Positions 5,773 through 13,994 of a stretch of 20,718 nucleotides of DNA are shown here, piece by piece. The stretch's first letter is position 1; the number at the start of each line of letters is the position of its first letter. The translations under genes were made by a program, and so were the position numbers. Origin of the DNA: JdFR-22 sp046537735 (GTDB lineage: Archaea; Halobacteriota; Archaeoglobi; Archaeoglobales; Archaeoglobaceae); contig JBKHKH010000022.1 of assembly GCA_046537735.1 (NCBI GenBank), forward strand, positions 1 to 20,718, read 5' to 3'. The notes beneath the pieces are model-generated. The model did not search any database and was not told where the DNA came from. It saw only the letters and a list, made by a program, of their open reading frames with translations.

Positions 5773-7794
5773 CTAAGATTTATCGTCTCCTTTTTTGTTA
5801 TTTTCACTCTTCCATTTCAGATAATTGCAGTAAACACACCCCACTTCCCAGTATCCTTTTTTGGTCTTGATCTTGATCTTTTTGATTTTGTGCTTATCGC
5901 ATTCATCCTGGGTAGGGTATATGGTTCCCTTTTGAGGTAAGGGGAGAGTGAAATTGCAATTGGGATAACCAGAACATCCGATAAATCTCTTGGGGTTTTT
6001 GCCCCTCGTCCTTCTTATCACCAAGTCATTCCCACACTCAGGGCACTTGCCGATTATCTTATCTTTCCTTACTTCCTCTTTCAGGCTCTTGGAGAGTTTT
6101 TCTTTATCAATGTTGCTTAAAATTTCGTCCAGGAACTGAGTGGACTTCTTGACCACTTTTTCCTCCTGTTCCTTACCCTCAGCAATTTTATCCATATCCT
6201 GTTCCAGCCTGGAGGTCATCTCCGGGAGGGTGATGGTCTCGGCATTGTTTTTTAACGCCTCGATGACTGCGTGTGCCGTTTGAGTGGGGCGAGGAGGGTT
6301 CCCGAAAACGTACTTTCTACCATAGAGCTTCTTTATGGTTTCATGTCTGGTAGATTTGGTTCCCAGACCCTGGGACTCCATGATCTTGATCAGATTGCTG
6401 GTAGAGTGCCTGCCCGGGGGTTTGGTCTCCTTCTCCAGCAATTCTTTATTTACAATGGCCAGAATCTCTCCCACTTCGAGGTCTGGAAGATAGAACTCTT
6501 CTGTTTTCACATAAGTATATACACTTCTCCATCCCGCCTGGATCAATTTTTTGCCCATAGCCCAGAACTGTTCTCCATTGACATCTATTTTGGTGTTCTT
6601 TACTTCCCACACTGCGTTGGGGGCGAGCGTTGCCAGAAAACGCCTTACCACCAGCTCGTATATCTTCCAGTCATCTCCACTCAACTTGTCCGGAGAAACT
6701 ACGGCGGTGGGGTATATTGGTGGATGGTCCTTGGTCTCCTTCTTACCTCTGGATGGGGATATCCTCTTCTGGGAGAGAACGATCTCTGCCTCCTTACTGA
6801 AGGAGCTGTTCTTGAACTGAGAAGCTATAGATTTAACGTTAAGGCTCTGAGGATAGACTGTGTTATCCGTTCGAGGGTAGGAGATCAATCCGTTCATGTA
6901 GAGGCCTTCAGCTACGCTCATCGCCCTGTAGGGGCTCATGAATTTGGATGCCTCTCTCAAGAACTCGGTGGTGTTGAACGGAATGGGCTTGTTTTCAGTC
7001 CTCTCCTTTTTATCGAATTTAGTGACCTTCCCCTCTCTTCCTATACGGCTGAAGGCTTTCCATGCCTTCTCCTTCTCCCAGAATCTCTCTACGTGTTTGG
7101 CATCGAATTCTTCCCCGTTCCTGGAGAAAATAGCCGTGATCTCCCAGAATGATCTGGGAACAAAGTTCTCTATTTCCTTCTCCCTTTCGGTGATTATACG
7201 GAGTGTAGGTGACTGTACTCTACCCACGCTGAGAAAAGCGCTTCCCAGCCTTCCTGAAGCTATAGATATCAATCTGGTCAGGACAGAGCCCCAGATGAGG
7301 TCGATCTTCTGTCTGGTCTCCGCTGCTTTGGCCAGATTCTCGTCAACCTCCGTCAAATTGGAGAAAGCCTGTTTAATGTCCTGAGGAGTTATGGCACTGT
7401 ATCTAGCTCTGTTCACCTTGACGCCCGGGTTGACCTTTTTGATGAATTCCAGGCTTTCCATGCCTATGAGCTCTCCCTCCCTGTCATAGTCAGTAGCCAC
7501 CGTCACCTCATCGACTTCCTTGCCCACACTCTCCAGCAACCTGGCGATATTCTTGGAAGTGGTCTCTTTGACTATCTCCGCCTTCAATAAGGATTTAAAT
7601 GGGACGTTTTTCCAGTTATTGTACTTTTGAGGGAAATCGAGAGCCACTATGTGCCCCTTAAGGCCCACCACATAGGTGCCGTTGGACTGGTAGAATGGGA
7701 CCCCGTATTTCTTGCTCTCCTCCACATTATCGAATAAAATTGATGCAATCCTTTTTGCAGTATTGTTCTTCTCAGTGATTATTAACCAGGCCAT
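5773..7794 (-). CDS. topA: DNA topoisomerase I, archaeal type IA
   Basis: A full-length type IA topoisomerase of 673 residues, which relaxes negative supercoils by passing a strand through a transient 5'-phosphotyrosine break. The TOPRIM domain is at 1-145 with E8 and D102-x-D104-R-E-G-E. The active-site tyrosine is Y306 in L-I-S-Y-P-R-T-D. The C-terminus holds two zinc elements: C584-x2-C587 with C607 and C613, then C632 with C653-x2-C656. The tail is Lys-rich. The start is the ATG at 7794; the TATA-like element overlaps the end of gatB. The trmO remnant follows with zero spacing. No reverse gyrase was seen in the window. Confidence 0.97.
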   Translation of the reverse strand: MAWLIITEKNNTAKRIASILFDNVEESKKYGVPFYQSNGTYVVGLKGHIVALDFPQKYNNWKNVPFKSLLKAEIVKETTSKNIARLLESVGKEVDEVTVATDYDREGELIGMESLEFIKKVNPGVKVNRARYSAITPQDIKQAFSNLTEVDENLAKAAETRQKIDLIWGSVLTRLISIASGRLGSAFLSVGRVQSPTLRIITEREKEIENFVPRSFWEITAIFSRNGEEFDAKHVERFWEKEKAWKAFSRIGREGKVTKFDKKERTENKPIPFNTTEFLREASKFMSPYRAMSVAEGLYMNGLISYPRTDNTVYPQSLNVKSIASQFKNSSFSKEAEIVLSQKRISPSRGKKETKDHPPIYPTAVVSPDKLSGDDWKIYELVVRRFLATLAPNAVWEVKNTKIDVNGEQFWAMGKKLIQAGWRSVYTYVKTEEFYLPDLEVGEILAIVNKELLEKETKPPGRHSTSNLIKIMESQGLGTKSTRHETIKKLYGRKYVFGNPPRPTQTAHAVIEALKNNAETITLPEMTSRLEQDMDKIAEGKEQEEKVVKKSTQFLDEILSNIDKEKLSKSLKEEVRKDKIIGKCPECGNDLVIRRTRGKNPKRFIGCSGYPNCNFTLPLPQKGTIYPTQDECDKHKIKKIKIKTKKGYWEVGCVYCNYLKWKSENNKKGDDKS

Positions 7795-7815
7795 TTAGCC
7801 TACCAAAAAAAACAT

Positions 7816-7830
7816 AAAATATATATAATT
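7816..7830 (-). promoter_or_regulatory. TATA element of topA
   Basis: The minus strand reads AATTATATATATTTT, centred about 29 bases upstream of the topA ATG and overlapping the gatB stop. It implies that topA can be transcribed independently of gatB. No good ribosome binding site precedes the ATG. Confidence 0.5.
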
Positions 7831-9280
7831 ATTGGCTCAGAATTCTCTCTATTATCTGAGCCGTTTCTCCTGGATCTGCCTTCCCACGGGTTTCCTTCAT
7901 CACCTGGCCCACCAGAAAGTTCAGTGCTTTATTCTTACCTGCGTAATAGTCTTCGACAGCCTTGGGATTGTTATCAATTGCTTCTCTGGCAAGAATTTCG
8001 ATCTTATCCTTTTCGAGGGCAGAAAGTCCCCTGGACTCTATTATCTGGTCAACAGAGCCACCTTCATCCAGCTTGGCCCTGATAGTCTCCACAGCACCTT
8101 TTTCGGTGATCCTATCATCCTGGAGATAATTCAGTATCTTGACCATTTCAGAAGGCTCAAGGTTAGCATAAGCGTACTGGAAATCTTCTCCCCTGTAGTT
8201 GAGCTCACCTCTCAGAACATCGGATATCCAGCTGGCGGCAACACCAGGTTTGATCTCACCGGCCACTTCCTCAAAGTAATCGGCCATCCTGAAGTCCAGG
8301 ACCAGTACCTTGGCAAAATTATCCCCTATCCCGTATTGCTCAATGAACCTGGTCCTCTTCTGCTCGGGGAGCTCTGGGATGGTGTGTTTGACCTCTTCCA
8401 CCACTTCATTTGTGTCCACAGGCACCAGATCCGGTTCGGGGAAGTAGCGGTAGTCCTGTTCCTCCTCCTTTAACCTCAGGGTTACGGTTATGTTGTTGGC
8501 CTCATCAAAATGTCTAGTCTCCCTCTCCACCTTTTTCCCTCTTCGCACCAGGTTCCTATGCCTGGTTATCTCGTAGGTCAATGCTTTCTCTACACCTTTA
8601 AAGGATGACATGTTCTTTATTTCCACTCTCCCTCCTCCTCTGAGGGATATATTGCCATCTACTCTCATGGCACCTTCCAGTGAGCCGTCAAAAATATCCA
8701 GGTACTCCAGGATTATCCTTAGCTTGTTCAGAAATTGCCTGGCTTCCTTGGGGGAGCTCAAAACAGGTTCAGTTACGATCTCCAGGAGGGGCATGCCGGA
8801 GCGGTTGTAGTTTATCAAAGAGTATCTCGCGGTAGTTATGCTTCCATTATAGCTCAATTTTCCTGGATCTTCCTCCATGTGTATCCTCTTCAGTACCACT
8901 CTCTTTTCTCCCTCCTCGGTCTCGATGGATATCTCCCCGCCCCAGGCGAGGGGGCGGTCATACTGGCTGATCTGGAAATCTTTGGGAAGGTCGGGGTAAA
9001 AATAATTCTTTCTATCGAATACTGTTAAGGGCTGAACTTCAGAGTTAAGGGCAAGTGCAACCTTTACAGCAGATCTAATTGCTCTTTCATTAATTACAGG
9101 CATGGCTCCCGGCATTCCCAAGCAGACCGGACATACATGCGTATTGGGCTCACTGTCCTGGTAACCGGTGGGGCAGGAGCAAAACAATTTGGTGTTCAAT
9201 CTGTTGAGCTGAACATGCACCTCCAGCCCGATAACCACTTCCCTTTCCTGTACTGCTACCTGTTCAGTTTGCTGGGTCAT
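7829..9280 (-). CDS. gatB: Asp-tRNA(Asn)/Glu-tRNA(Gln) amidotransferase subunit B
   Basis: GatB of 483 residues, full length. It is the kinase/tRNA-binding subunit of GatCAB: it phosphorylates the misacylated Asp or Glu side chain so that ammonia from GatA can amidate it. The start motif V-I-G-L-E-V-H-V-Q-L is at 16-25. The zinc ligands C34-x-C36 and C50-x2-C53 are in place, as are the family patches R-K-N-Y-F-Y-P-D-L-P-K and Y-F-P-E-P-D-L. The C-terminal YqeY-like domain ends with G-Q-V-M-K-E-T-R-G-K-A-D-P. gatA and gatC are not in this window, so the subunits are scattered. A GGTGAT ribosome-binding-site-like element lies seven bases before the ATG. Confidence 0.97.
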   Translation of the reverse strand: MTQQTEQVAVQEREVVIGLEVHVQLNRLNTKLFCSCPTGYQDSEPNTHVCPVCLGMPGAMPVINERAIRSAVKVALALNSEVQPLTVFDRKNYFYPDLPKDFQISQYDRPLAWGGEISIETEEGEKRVVLKRIHMEEDPGKLSYNGSITTARYSLINYNRSGMPLLEIVTEPVLSSPKEARQFLNKLRIILEYLDIFDGSLEGAMRVDGNISLRGGGRVEIKNMSSFKGVEKALTYEITRHRNLVRRGKKVERETRHFDEANNITVTLRLKEEEQDYRYFPEPDLVPVDTNEVVEEVKHTIPELPEQKRTRFIEQYGIGDNFAKVLVLDFRMADYFEEVAGEIKPGVAASWISDVLRGELNYRGEDFQYAYANLEPSEMVKILNYLQDDRITEKGAVETIRAKLDEGGSVDQIIESRGLSALEKDKIEILAREAIDNNPKAVEDYYAGKNKALNFLVGQVMKETRGKADPGETAQIIERILSQ

Positions 9281-9315
9281 TAATTATCACCATGCAGTCA
9301 GAATTAAAAAGTTGT

Positions 9316-9331
9316 CTATCGATCTATCGAT
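9316..9331. repeat. Tandem CTATCGAT repeat upstream of gatB
   Basis: CTATCGAT occurs twice back to back (9316-9323, 9324-9331), each copy containing the self-complementary ATCGAT. It lies 36-51 bases before the gatB ATG, immediately beyond an AT-rich element at 9302-9311 that could be its TATA box. The location suits a regulator site, but the unit is short. Confidence 0.4.
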
Positions 9332-9352
9332 CACCGATTATCAAATATTATC

Positions 9353-9550
9353 CTATTCTGGAAAATAATCCAATACTTCTATCTGTGACGTCTTATATTT
9401 GGTCAAAAGTCCGGTGGAACCACAATCCTTACACCGGAATTCTATTATTTCCTTATTCGTCTTTTTGATTCTGTCAAGGACTACTGCCTCATGTTTTATC
9501 CTTTTATTCTCGCATTTAGCGCAATCAATTTCTATTATCTCCTCTTCCAT
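9353..9550 (-). CDS. Small zinc-ribbon protein after the translin gene
   Basis: A 65-residue acidic protein with C10-A-K-C13 and C40-K-D-C43, a single zinc ribbon. It is translated from an ATG with an excellent AGGAGG a few bases upstream, inside the end of the preceding translin-family gene (3-base gap). It is therefore the third gene of a taw1-translin-ribbon operon. I do not recognise a named family. Its tight coupling suggests a partner or accessory role for the RNA-related proteins upstream, which is inference only. Confidence 0.8.
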   Translation of the reverse strand: MEEEIIEIDCAKCENKRIKHEAVVLDRIKKTNKEIIEFRCKDCGSTGLLTKYKTSQIEVLDYFPE

Positions 9551-9553
9551 AAG

Positions 9554-10147
9554 CTAATCCTCCTGGTTGTTAATTTTGATTGCCATCCTGGCTACTATGT
9601 AATCAGATTTAGTTCTTTCTATCAGAATCCTTGCAGTGTCCACTTTATTGCGAAGACCGGGCAACATCTTCTCAGGGAAATAAAATGTGGATAGCTGAGA
9701 ATATAGCTCCTCCATCACATTCATTAGCTCTTCAGCCCTTTCGAATTCTCCTTTTCTGAGAAGGTCGAGTACGAACCTCCTTAACTCCCCTATCAGATCA
9801 CCCAGTCCTGTAAGAATAGACGGGACCTCAGCCTTCAAGGACTTTAAATCAAAGGAGCGTTCACCTGTCACAAGTTTAAGAAAAAGATAAGCTTCTACAT
9901 ATTCCTGTATGGAATCATGTGTTATGACGTAGTAGAACTCAGGGAATTTTTTGTATTTGACAATGAGGCCAATAACTTCCTCTGCCTGCTGTAAATGCTC
10001 CTGGGCCTTCTGTATATCTTCCGAGTGTGTAGCAGCTATTGCCTTGGTCGAATTTAGTTTCAAATCTCTGGTCAATTTAATGAGTTTCTCTCTAGCGCTC
10101 TCCTTTTCTTCAAGTTCATCATAAAAATCTGATAGTTCTTCAAACAT
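9554..10147 (-). CDS. Translin-family RNA-binding protein
   Basis: An all-helical protein of 197 residues matching archaeal translin homologues (COG2178 type): S-A-R-E-K-L-I-K-L-T-R-D near 17-28, then S-T-K-A-I-A-A-T-H-S at 33-42, and the long helical core with E-Y-V-E-A at 83-87. Eukaryotic translin and TRAX form C3PO, an octameric RNase acting on small RNA and tRNA fragments; an archaeal translin homologue has been shown to form a C3PO-like octamer. Whether this protein cleaves RNA cannot be read from the sequence. The ATG begins one base after the taw1 TAA, with GAGGCG upstream, so the two genes are translationally coupled. Confidence 0.82.
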   Translation of the reverse strand: MFEELSDFYDELEEKESAREKLIKLTRDLKLNSTKAIAATHSEDIQKAQEHLQQAEEVIGLIVKYKKFPEFYYVITHDSIQEYVEAYLFLKLVTGERSFDLKSLKAEVPSILTGLGDLIGELRRFVLDLLRKGEFERAEELMNVMEELYSQLSTFYFPEKMLPGLRNKVDTARILIERTKSDYIVARMAIKINNQED

Positions 10148-10148
10148 A

Positions 10149-11027
10149 TTAACGCCTCAACATAACAACTCTGCTTATCTCAGATTCATCTTGAACTTTA
10201 TAATCAGTAATAGTGGAGAGTTCTTCCGCGAACTGCTTTACATCAGTATGTTCCGGCATGCTGCTCCTGTCCAGCCTCTCTCTAGAGTAGCCCAGATGCA
10301 TATAGGCTTTAACTTCTACAAAAGTGGGAGATGCTTTCTCGATGAGCGGTGCAAACTTTTGAGGTTCCATATTTACCCCTTTAATCAAGGTCAGCCTCAA
10401 AACGGTTCTGGAATCCTTACTGGCCATGACCTCAAGGGATTGGTTGATTTTATCCCATAGACTTTTCCCAGGCCTGTTCAACTCCATATGGCTTTCCTCA
10501 TCGAAAGCTGTAAGACTAATATACAGCTGGTAGGGTTCAATTTTTTCCACAACATCTGGTCTGCTTCCGTTGGTCACTACAAAGGTAGTCATTCCCCTGG
10601 ATCTGTAGGAATCGACCAACTCGTCCAGCCGGGGATAAAGGACGGGCTCTCCAATAAGACTTATGGCCACCTGGTTGGGCTCATGGGCTTCATCCAGCTT
10701 TTTTCTGTTGACCGTATCGGTCCCATAAAAACCCGATAAGAGCTTTTGCTGAGCCTTTATGCTCTCCTGAGCTATGAACTCCGGATCATCCCACTCTTTG
10801 AGTTGGGGTAGAAGTTTGAGTGGGCGCCAGCAGTGAATACAGTTCATGTTGCATACCAGGGCAGGGGTCATCTGCAGACAGCGATGACTTTGAATGCCAT
10901 AGAACTTCTGCTTGTAGCACACACCCTCATCTCTCACTGATCTCTTGAGCCACAAGCATGTCTTCACTGCCGAGTGATTACCTACAATGTAATATCCTTT
11001 AAGTTCTTGAAGCATCTTCTCCATCAT
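10149..11027 (-). CDS. taw1: 4-demethylwyosine synthase Taw1/TYW1 (radical SAM)
   Basis: A 292-residue radical-SAM enzyme that converts N1-methylguanosine-37 of tRNA-Phe to 4-demethylwyosine using pyruvate. The SAM-cluster motif is C59-N-M-N-C63-I-H-C66. Three further cysteines, C24, C37 and C50, match the spacing of the second iron-sulfur cluster in archaeal TYW1. The S-L-I-G-E-P motif (163-168) and the V-V-T-N-G segment are typical radical-SAM features. The start at 11027 has GAGGT five bases upstream; a second ATG follows immediately. It leads the operon with the translin and zinc-ribbon genes and is divergent from the Agl23-like gene. Confidence 0.96.
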   Translation of the reverse strand: MMEKMLQELKGYYIVGNHSAVKTCLWLKRSVRDEGVCYKQKFYGIQSHRCLQMTPALVCNMNCIHCWRPLKLLPQLKEWDDPEFIAQESIKAQQKLLSGFYGTDTVNRKKLDEAHEPNQVAISLIGEPVLYPRLDELVDSYRSRGMTTFVVTNGSRPDVVEKIEPYQLYISLTAFDEESHMELNRPGKSLWDKINQSLEVMASKDSRTVLRLTLIKGVNMEPQKFAPLIEKASPTFVEVKAYMHLGYSRERLDRSSMPEHTDVKQFAEELSTITDYKVQDESEISRVVMLRR

Positions 11028-11067
11028 TTTTACCTCAATGGTCCATGCTATATATCCCTATTTGTCC

Positions 11068-11095
11068 TGACTATACCCTTATCCATGACTATACC
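11068..11095. repeat. Direct repeat TGACTATACC between divergent genes
   Basis: TGACTATACC occurs at 11068-11077 and 11086-11095, an 18-base period; a degenerate third copy, CCATGCTATATAT, lies at 11043-11055. These TATA-like elements sit between taw1 (minus) and the membrane-protein gene (plus) and may be duplicated core-promoter elements or regulator sites. Confidence 0.4.
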
Positions 11096-11121
11096 GCAAC
11101 TCTTTTTTATTGGAGATTGAA

Positions 11122-12543
11122 GTGTCAAAGGTGAATCGAAAGGTACTGGTGATAATACTTGTAATTGCTGTAGCGACTAGGATAGCTTTTCTTGATGTCC
11201 GCCCTATGGACCATGACGAGAGTGTACATGCTTACCTCAGTTACAAGCTTCTTGAATACAACCAGTATAGTTACAACCCTGCATTTCACGGACCTTTTCT
11301 TTATTTTGCCTCAGCCGGGATATTTGGTGTTCTAGGGGATTCCGAGTTCACAGCCCGTCTCACCCCTGTCATATTTAGCGTCATAGGTGTTTTCGCCGCC
11401 TGCCTGTTCCACCGGTGGTTCGGGAAAGGCACTTACGTGTTCGCTTTTCTCATGTTATTCTCTCCCACCATCCTTTATTACTCCAGATACATGCGAAATG
11501 ACATGATCCTGTTGGGGTCTTTCCTGGTGGCGGTTTACTGCTACTTCAGGTACTTGAGCAGTGAAAAAGAGTATCTGGCTTACATCGCCGCTGTTTTTGT
11601 AGGGGTGATGTTGACCGCCAAAGAGAACGCCTATATCTACATGTTCATCCTGGTCTCGTTCATAATTTTGTATGGATTGTATCACAAAAGACTGAACTAC
11701 TTATCGATCCTCACCTCATGGAACTGGAAAAAAATTCGTATGGTGGCTATCCCCTCCATCATTATCGGCTCCATATTCGTGTCACTATACACTGCTGGTT
11801 TCGAGGACTATGAAGGACTGGAAAAAGCAACTATAGGAGCTTTTTCTCACTGGTTCACCATGCACGCTGAAGAGGACCACGCCAAAGAGTTATGGTATTA
11901 CGGAAATATCCTGCTCCAGTACGAGTTCTTGCCAGTAGCCCTATCCATTGTCTCTGCTCCCATATTTTACCGCAGATGGCGGAGAGGAGAGGCCACAAAG
12001 ATCGAGTTTTTCGCTGCCTACTGGCTGCTGATGTCCCTCCTGGGATACCACGTTCTGGCCCACAAGGTCCCCTGGCTGGCAGTCCACCTGGTCGCCCCTC
12101 TGGCCTTTTTTGGAGCTATTTATTCTGGTTCCATATTCTCTTGGGACAGAAGGGCCTACAGGCTCGCCTTTGTATTCCTTGCGGTAACAACCCTCTTTAT
12201 AGCATTGAATATCACTTATGCAGATTACAACAATGCCGAAGAGCCTTTGATCTATATTCAAGCCCAACCATCTACCGTAGAGCTGGCCAACATTATTGAG
12301 AAGAAATATAATTCAGGAGAGGAGATCGCTATTTACGAGCCCACAAACGATTACTGGCCCCTCCCCTGGTACCTCAGAGAAGTAAGCGTGGGCTTCTATA
12401 GCTCCAACTGGGTGGAAGGAATAGATTATATTGTCACCTCACAAAAGCAGAAATCCTTTGTGGAAGATAAAGGCTACGAAGTGGTAGACGAATACGAGCT
12501 GAGACCCAACTTCTACATGTATCTCATGGAACAGCAGAGCTAA
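11122..12543 (+). CDS. agl23: Agl23/GT39-like membrane glycosylation protein
   Basis: A polytopic membrane protein of 473 residues with about ten hydrophobic segments, resembling the archaeal TIGR03663 family (flippase activity-associated Agl23) and PMT/GT39 transferases. The first membrane helix is followed by the acidic loop M-D-H-D-E-S-V-H-A-Y, the place where GT-C enzymes carry catalytic acidic residues. Later features are Y-Y-S-R-Y-M-R-N-D and H-K-V-P-W-L. The C-terminal soluble part is shorter than I would expect for the family. The frame extends upstream to a TTG at 11110, but GTG at 11122 is preferred because GGAG at 11112-11115 is correctly spaced for it; GTG at 11131 is a third option. 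A role in N-glycan assembly at the cell surface is inferred from the family. Confidence 0.8.
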   Translation: MSKVNRKVLVIILVIAVATRIAFLDVRPMDHDESVHAYLSYKLLEYNQYSYNPAFHGPFLYFASAGIFGVLGDSEFTARLTPVIFSVIGVFAACLFHRWFGKGTYVFAFLMLFSPTILYYSRYMRNDMILLGSFLVAVYCYFRYLSSEKEYLAYIAAVFVGVMLTAKENAYIYMFILVSFIILYGLYHKRLNYLSILTSWNWKKIRMVAIPSIIIGSIFVSLYTAGFEDYEGLEKATIGAFSHWFTMHAEEDHAKELWYYGNILLQYEFLPVALSIVSAPIFYRRWRRGEATKIEFFAAYWLLMSLLGYHVLAHKVPWLAVHLVAPLAFFGAIYSGSIFSWDRRAYRLAFVFLAVTTLFIALNITYADYNNAEEPLIYIQAQPSTVELANIIEKKYNSGEEIAIYEPTNDYWPLPWYLREVSVGFYSSNWVEGIDYIVTSQKQKSFVEDKGYEVVDEYELRPNFYMYLMEQQS

Positions 12544-12598
12544 TTTGTAGGGATTGAGTGTATTGCACAGTTAAGCCCTTATCGCATAGTTAAGCACT

Positions 12599-13573
12599 CT
12601 AATGGAGAAGGTAAACTCTTCGGGTCAGGGACCCGTGAACTCTTTGATAGAACCTCTTTTCTATGTTGAAGTGTTCCAGTAGCTGGTCATCCACGTCCAT
12701 GTTAGATATTATGACCGCCTTCCTCCCCGAGATCAGAACTCTTCTGAACTCTTCTAGAGACTGCTTATACAGGCTATCGATGGCTCCAAAGCTCCGGGAT
12801 GACTTCAGGTAGGGGAAGTCGGTGATTATAGTGTGAAAAGTCTCGTCCTTGAAAGGCAGATTTCTCACATCTCCCCTCAACACATTTGCTGGAAGTCCAT
12901 AATGCTTCAGATTCAGGGCACAGCCCTCAACGATATCGGCATAAGCTTCTACTCCCACGAAGTCGATGCCCATCAGACCCGCCTCAGTTAAGATCGTGCC
13001 TGCTCCACACATGGGGTCGAGTAATATCTCATCCCTCTCTACCTCGGAGATGTTCACCAGAGCTCTGGCGAACTTGGGGACGATCACGCCCGGTCTGAAA
13101 TACGGTTTCAAATCGGGCTGTCTCTCCAGGAACTGCTTCTTGTTTCTGGAGTGCACAAGGATGCCCACATGTGCTTTGCTGGCGATGTAAACCTTTATCA
13201 CAACTTCCGGACTGGAGACACTTATCCTGGCACCTCTCTCCCACAGGATCTCACCCAGCCTCCTCTCCATTGAAGCTGAATCCGCTTTCGTGCAAACTGC
13301 TCTCAATACTCTGACGCACACCTTTCCAGAGGGGATCTCTAGCCCCTCAAAGATGTATTCCAGTTCCTCCACATCACAGCTTCCAATGAATCTCCACACC
13401 TCGTGGGTCAAAGCCAGCCGATCAAACTTTCCTTCAGATCCTCTGCTGGTCTCAACTTCAACAATAGCAATTTGTCCCTCAGTATCTAAAATAGATGATT
13501 TCTGGAAAAGATGGATGATCTCCTCTTGAGCCAGCTCAATATTTTCGCCTGAAAGAAAAAAGATGTACTTCAT
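12599..13573 (-). CDS. trmG10: tRNA (guanine10-N2)-methyltransferase, Trm11/Trm-G10 family
   Basis: A 324-residue THUMP-Rossmann methyltransferase. The N-terminal half is the ferredoxin-like/THUMP RNA-binding region. The SAM-binding motif I is L-D-P-M-C-G-A-G-T-I-L at 185-195, and the acidic G-V-E-A at 207-210 follows. Motif IV reads T-D-F-P-Y-L-K-S-S (251-259), where the family normally has D-P-P-Y, so one proline is replaced by phenylalanine. Archaeal members dimethylate G10 of tRNA. The gene follows srp19 by 24 bases without an obvious ribosome binding site. The family call is strong; the exact product (m2G or m2,2G) is not visible. Confidence 0.9.
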   Translation of the reverse strand: MKYIFFLSGENIELAQEEIIHLFQKSSILDTEGQIAIVEVETSRGSEGKFDRLALTHEVWRFIGSCDVEELEYIFEGLEIPSGKVCVRVLRAVCTKADSASMERRLGEILWERGARISVSSPEVVIKVYIASKAHVGILVHSRNKKQFLERQPDLKPYFRPGVIVPKFARALVNISEVERDEILLDPMCGAGTILTEAGLMGIDFVGVEAYADIVEGCALNLKHYGLPANVLRGDVRNLPFKDETFHTIITDFPYLKSSRSFGAIDSLYKQSLEEFRRVLISGRKAVIISNMDVDDQLLEHFNIEKRFYQRVHGSLTRRVYLLH

Positions 13574-13597
13574 CTATCAAATCAGCCGACTCAGAAA

Positions 13598-13951
13598 TCA
13601 TTTTTTCTTGCCTTTGCTCTTTCCTTTACTCTTGCCCTTGCCTTTGCTCTTCGCCTCTTCCTCTTGAACATTCCTTATCTGTGATATTTCCCGGGATATC
13701 TTATCCATTAGCTGGGATTTGATCCCATCCTTGGGCACCCTGACTCTCCCACCTTCTTCCCACCAGCTGCGAGGATATCGATTAGTTTCAGGAGTACATC
13801 TTATACCCATTTTTTTGCATGCCTCAACCATCTCATTGAGCTTTACATTGGGCACAGCCATTTTCCGGGGGATTTTTCTGCCTTCTCCTCTGGTCTTCTT
13901 CCTGTCAATATTTGCGGTCCATATAACCATTTCATTTTCTTTTTTGGGCAT
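13598..13951 (-). CDS. srp19: Signal recognition particle 19 kDa protein
   Basis: SRP19 of 117 residues, which binds the 7S RNA tips and lets SRP54 assemble for co-translational targeting. The core shows V-I-W-T-A-N-I-D near 9-16, G-R-K-I-P-R-K-M-A-V-P-N and the family-defining Y-P-R-S-W-W-E-E-G-G-R-V-R-V. The last 18 residues are a Lys/Gly/Ser repeat (K-G-K-S units), presumably an RNA-contacting extension. The ATG has GAGGAGAT upstream at ideal spacing. A 12-base palindrome, TTGATTAATCAA, sits at 13965-13976 in the 43-base gap from the CBS-ParB gene. Confidence 0.95.
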   Translation of the reverse strand: MPKKENEMVIWTANIDRKKTRGEGRKIPRKMAVPNVKLNEMVEACKKMGIRCTPETNRYPRSWWEEGGRVRVPKDGIKSQLMDKISREISQIRNVQEEEAKSKGKGKSKGKSKGKKK

Positions 13952-13994
13952 AATATCTCCTCTATTGATTAATCAAACCGTGAACTTTAGCTAA

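Noticed and set aside
6271..7152. Long plus-strand open frame of 293 codons
   Set aside because: It lies entirely antisense to topA, which has all catalytic motifs; the frame has no recognisable domain or ribosome binding site.
7832..8473. Plus-strand 213-codon frame
   Set aside because: It is antisense to gatB, a complete and well-conserved gene.
11110..11121. TTG start four codons upstream for the Agl23-like protein
   Set aside because: The GGAG site at 11112-11115 fits the GTG at 11122 and would lie inside the coding sequence if TTG were used.
12569..12595. Direct repeat AGTTAAGC, two copies 19 bases apart
   Set aside because: It lies in the short convergent gap between two gene ends, where no regulatory role is expected; probably chance or part of termination.
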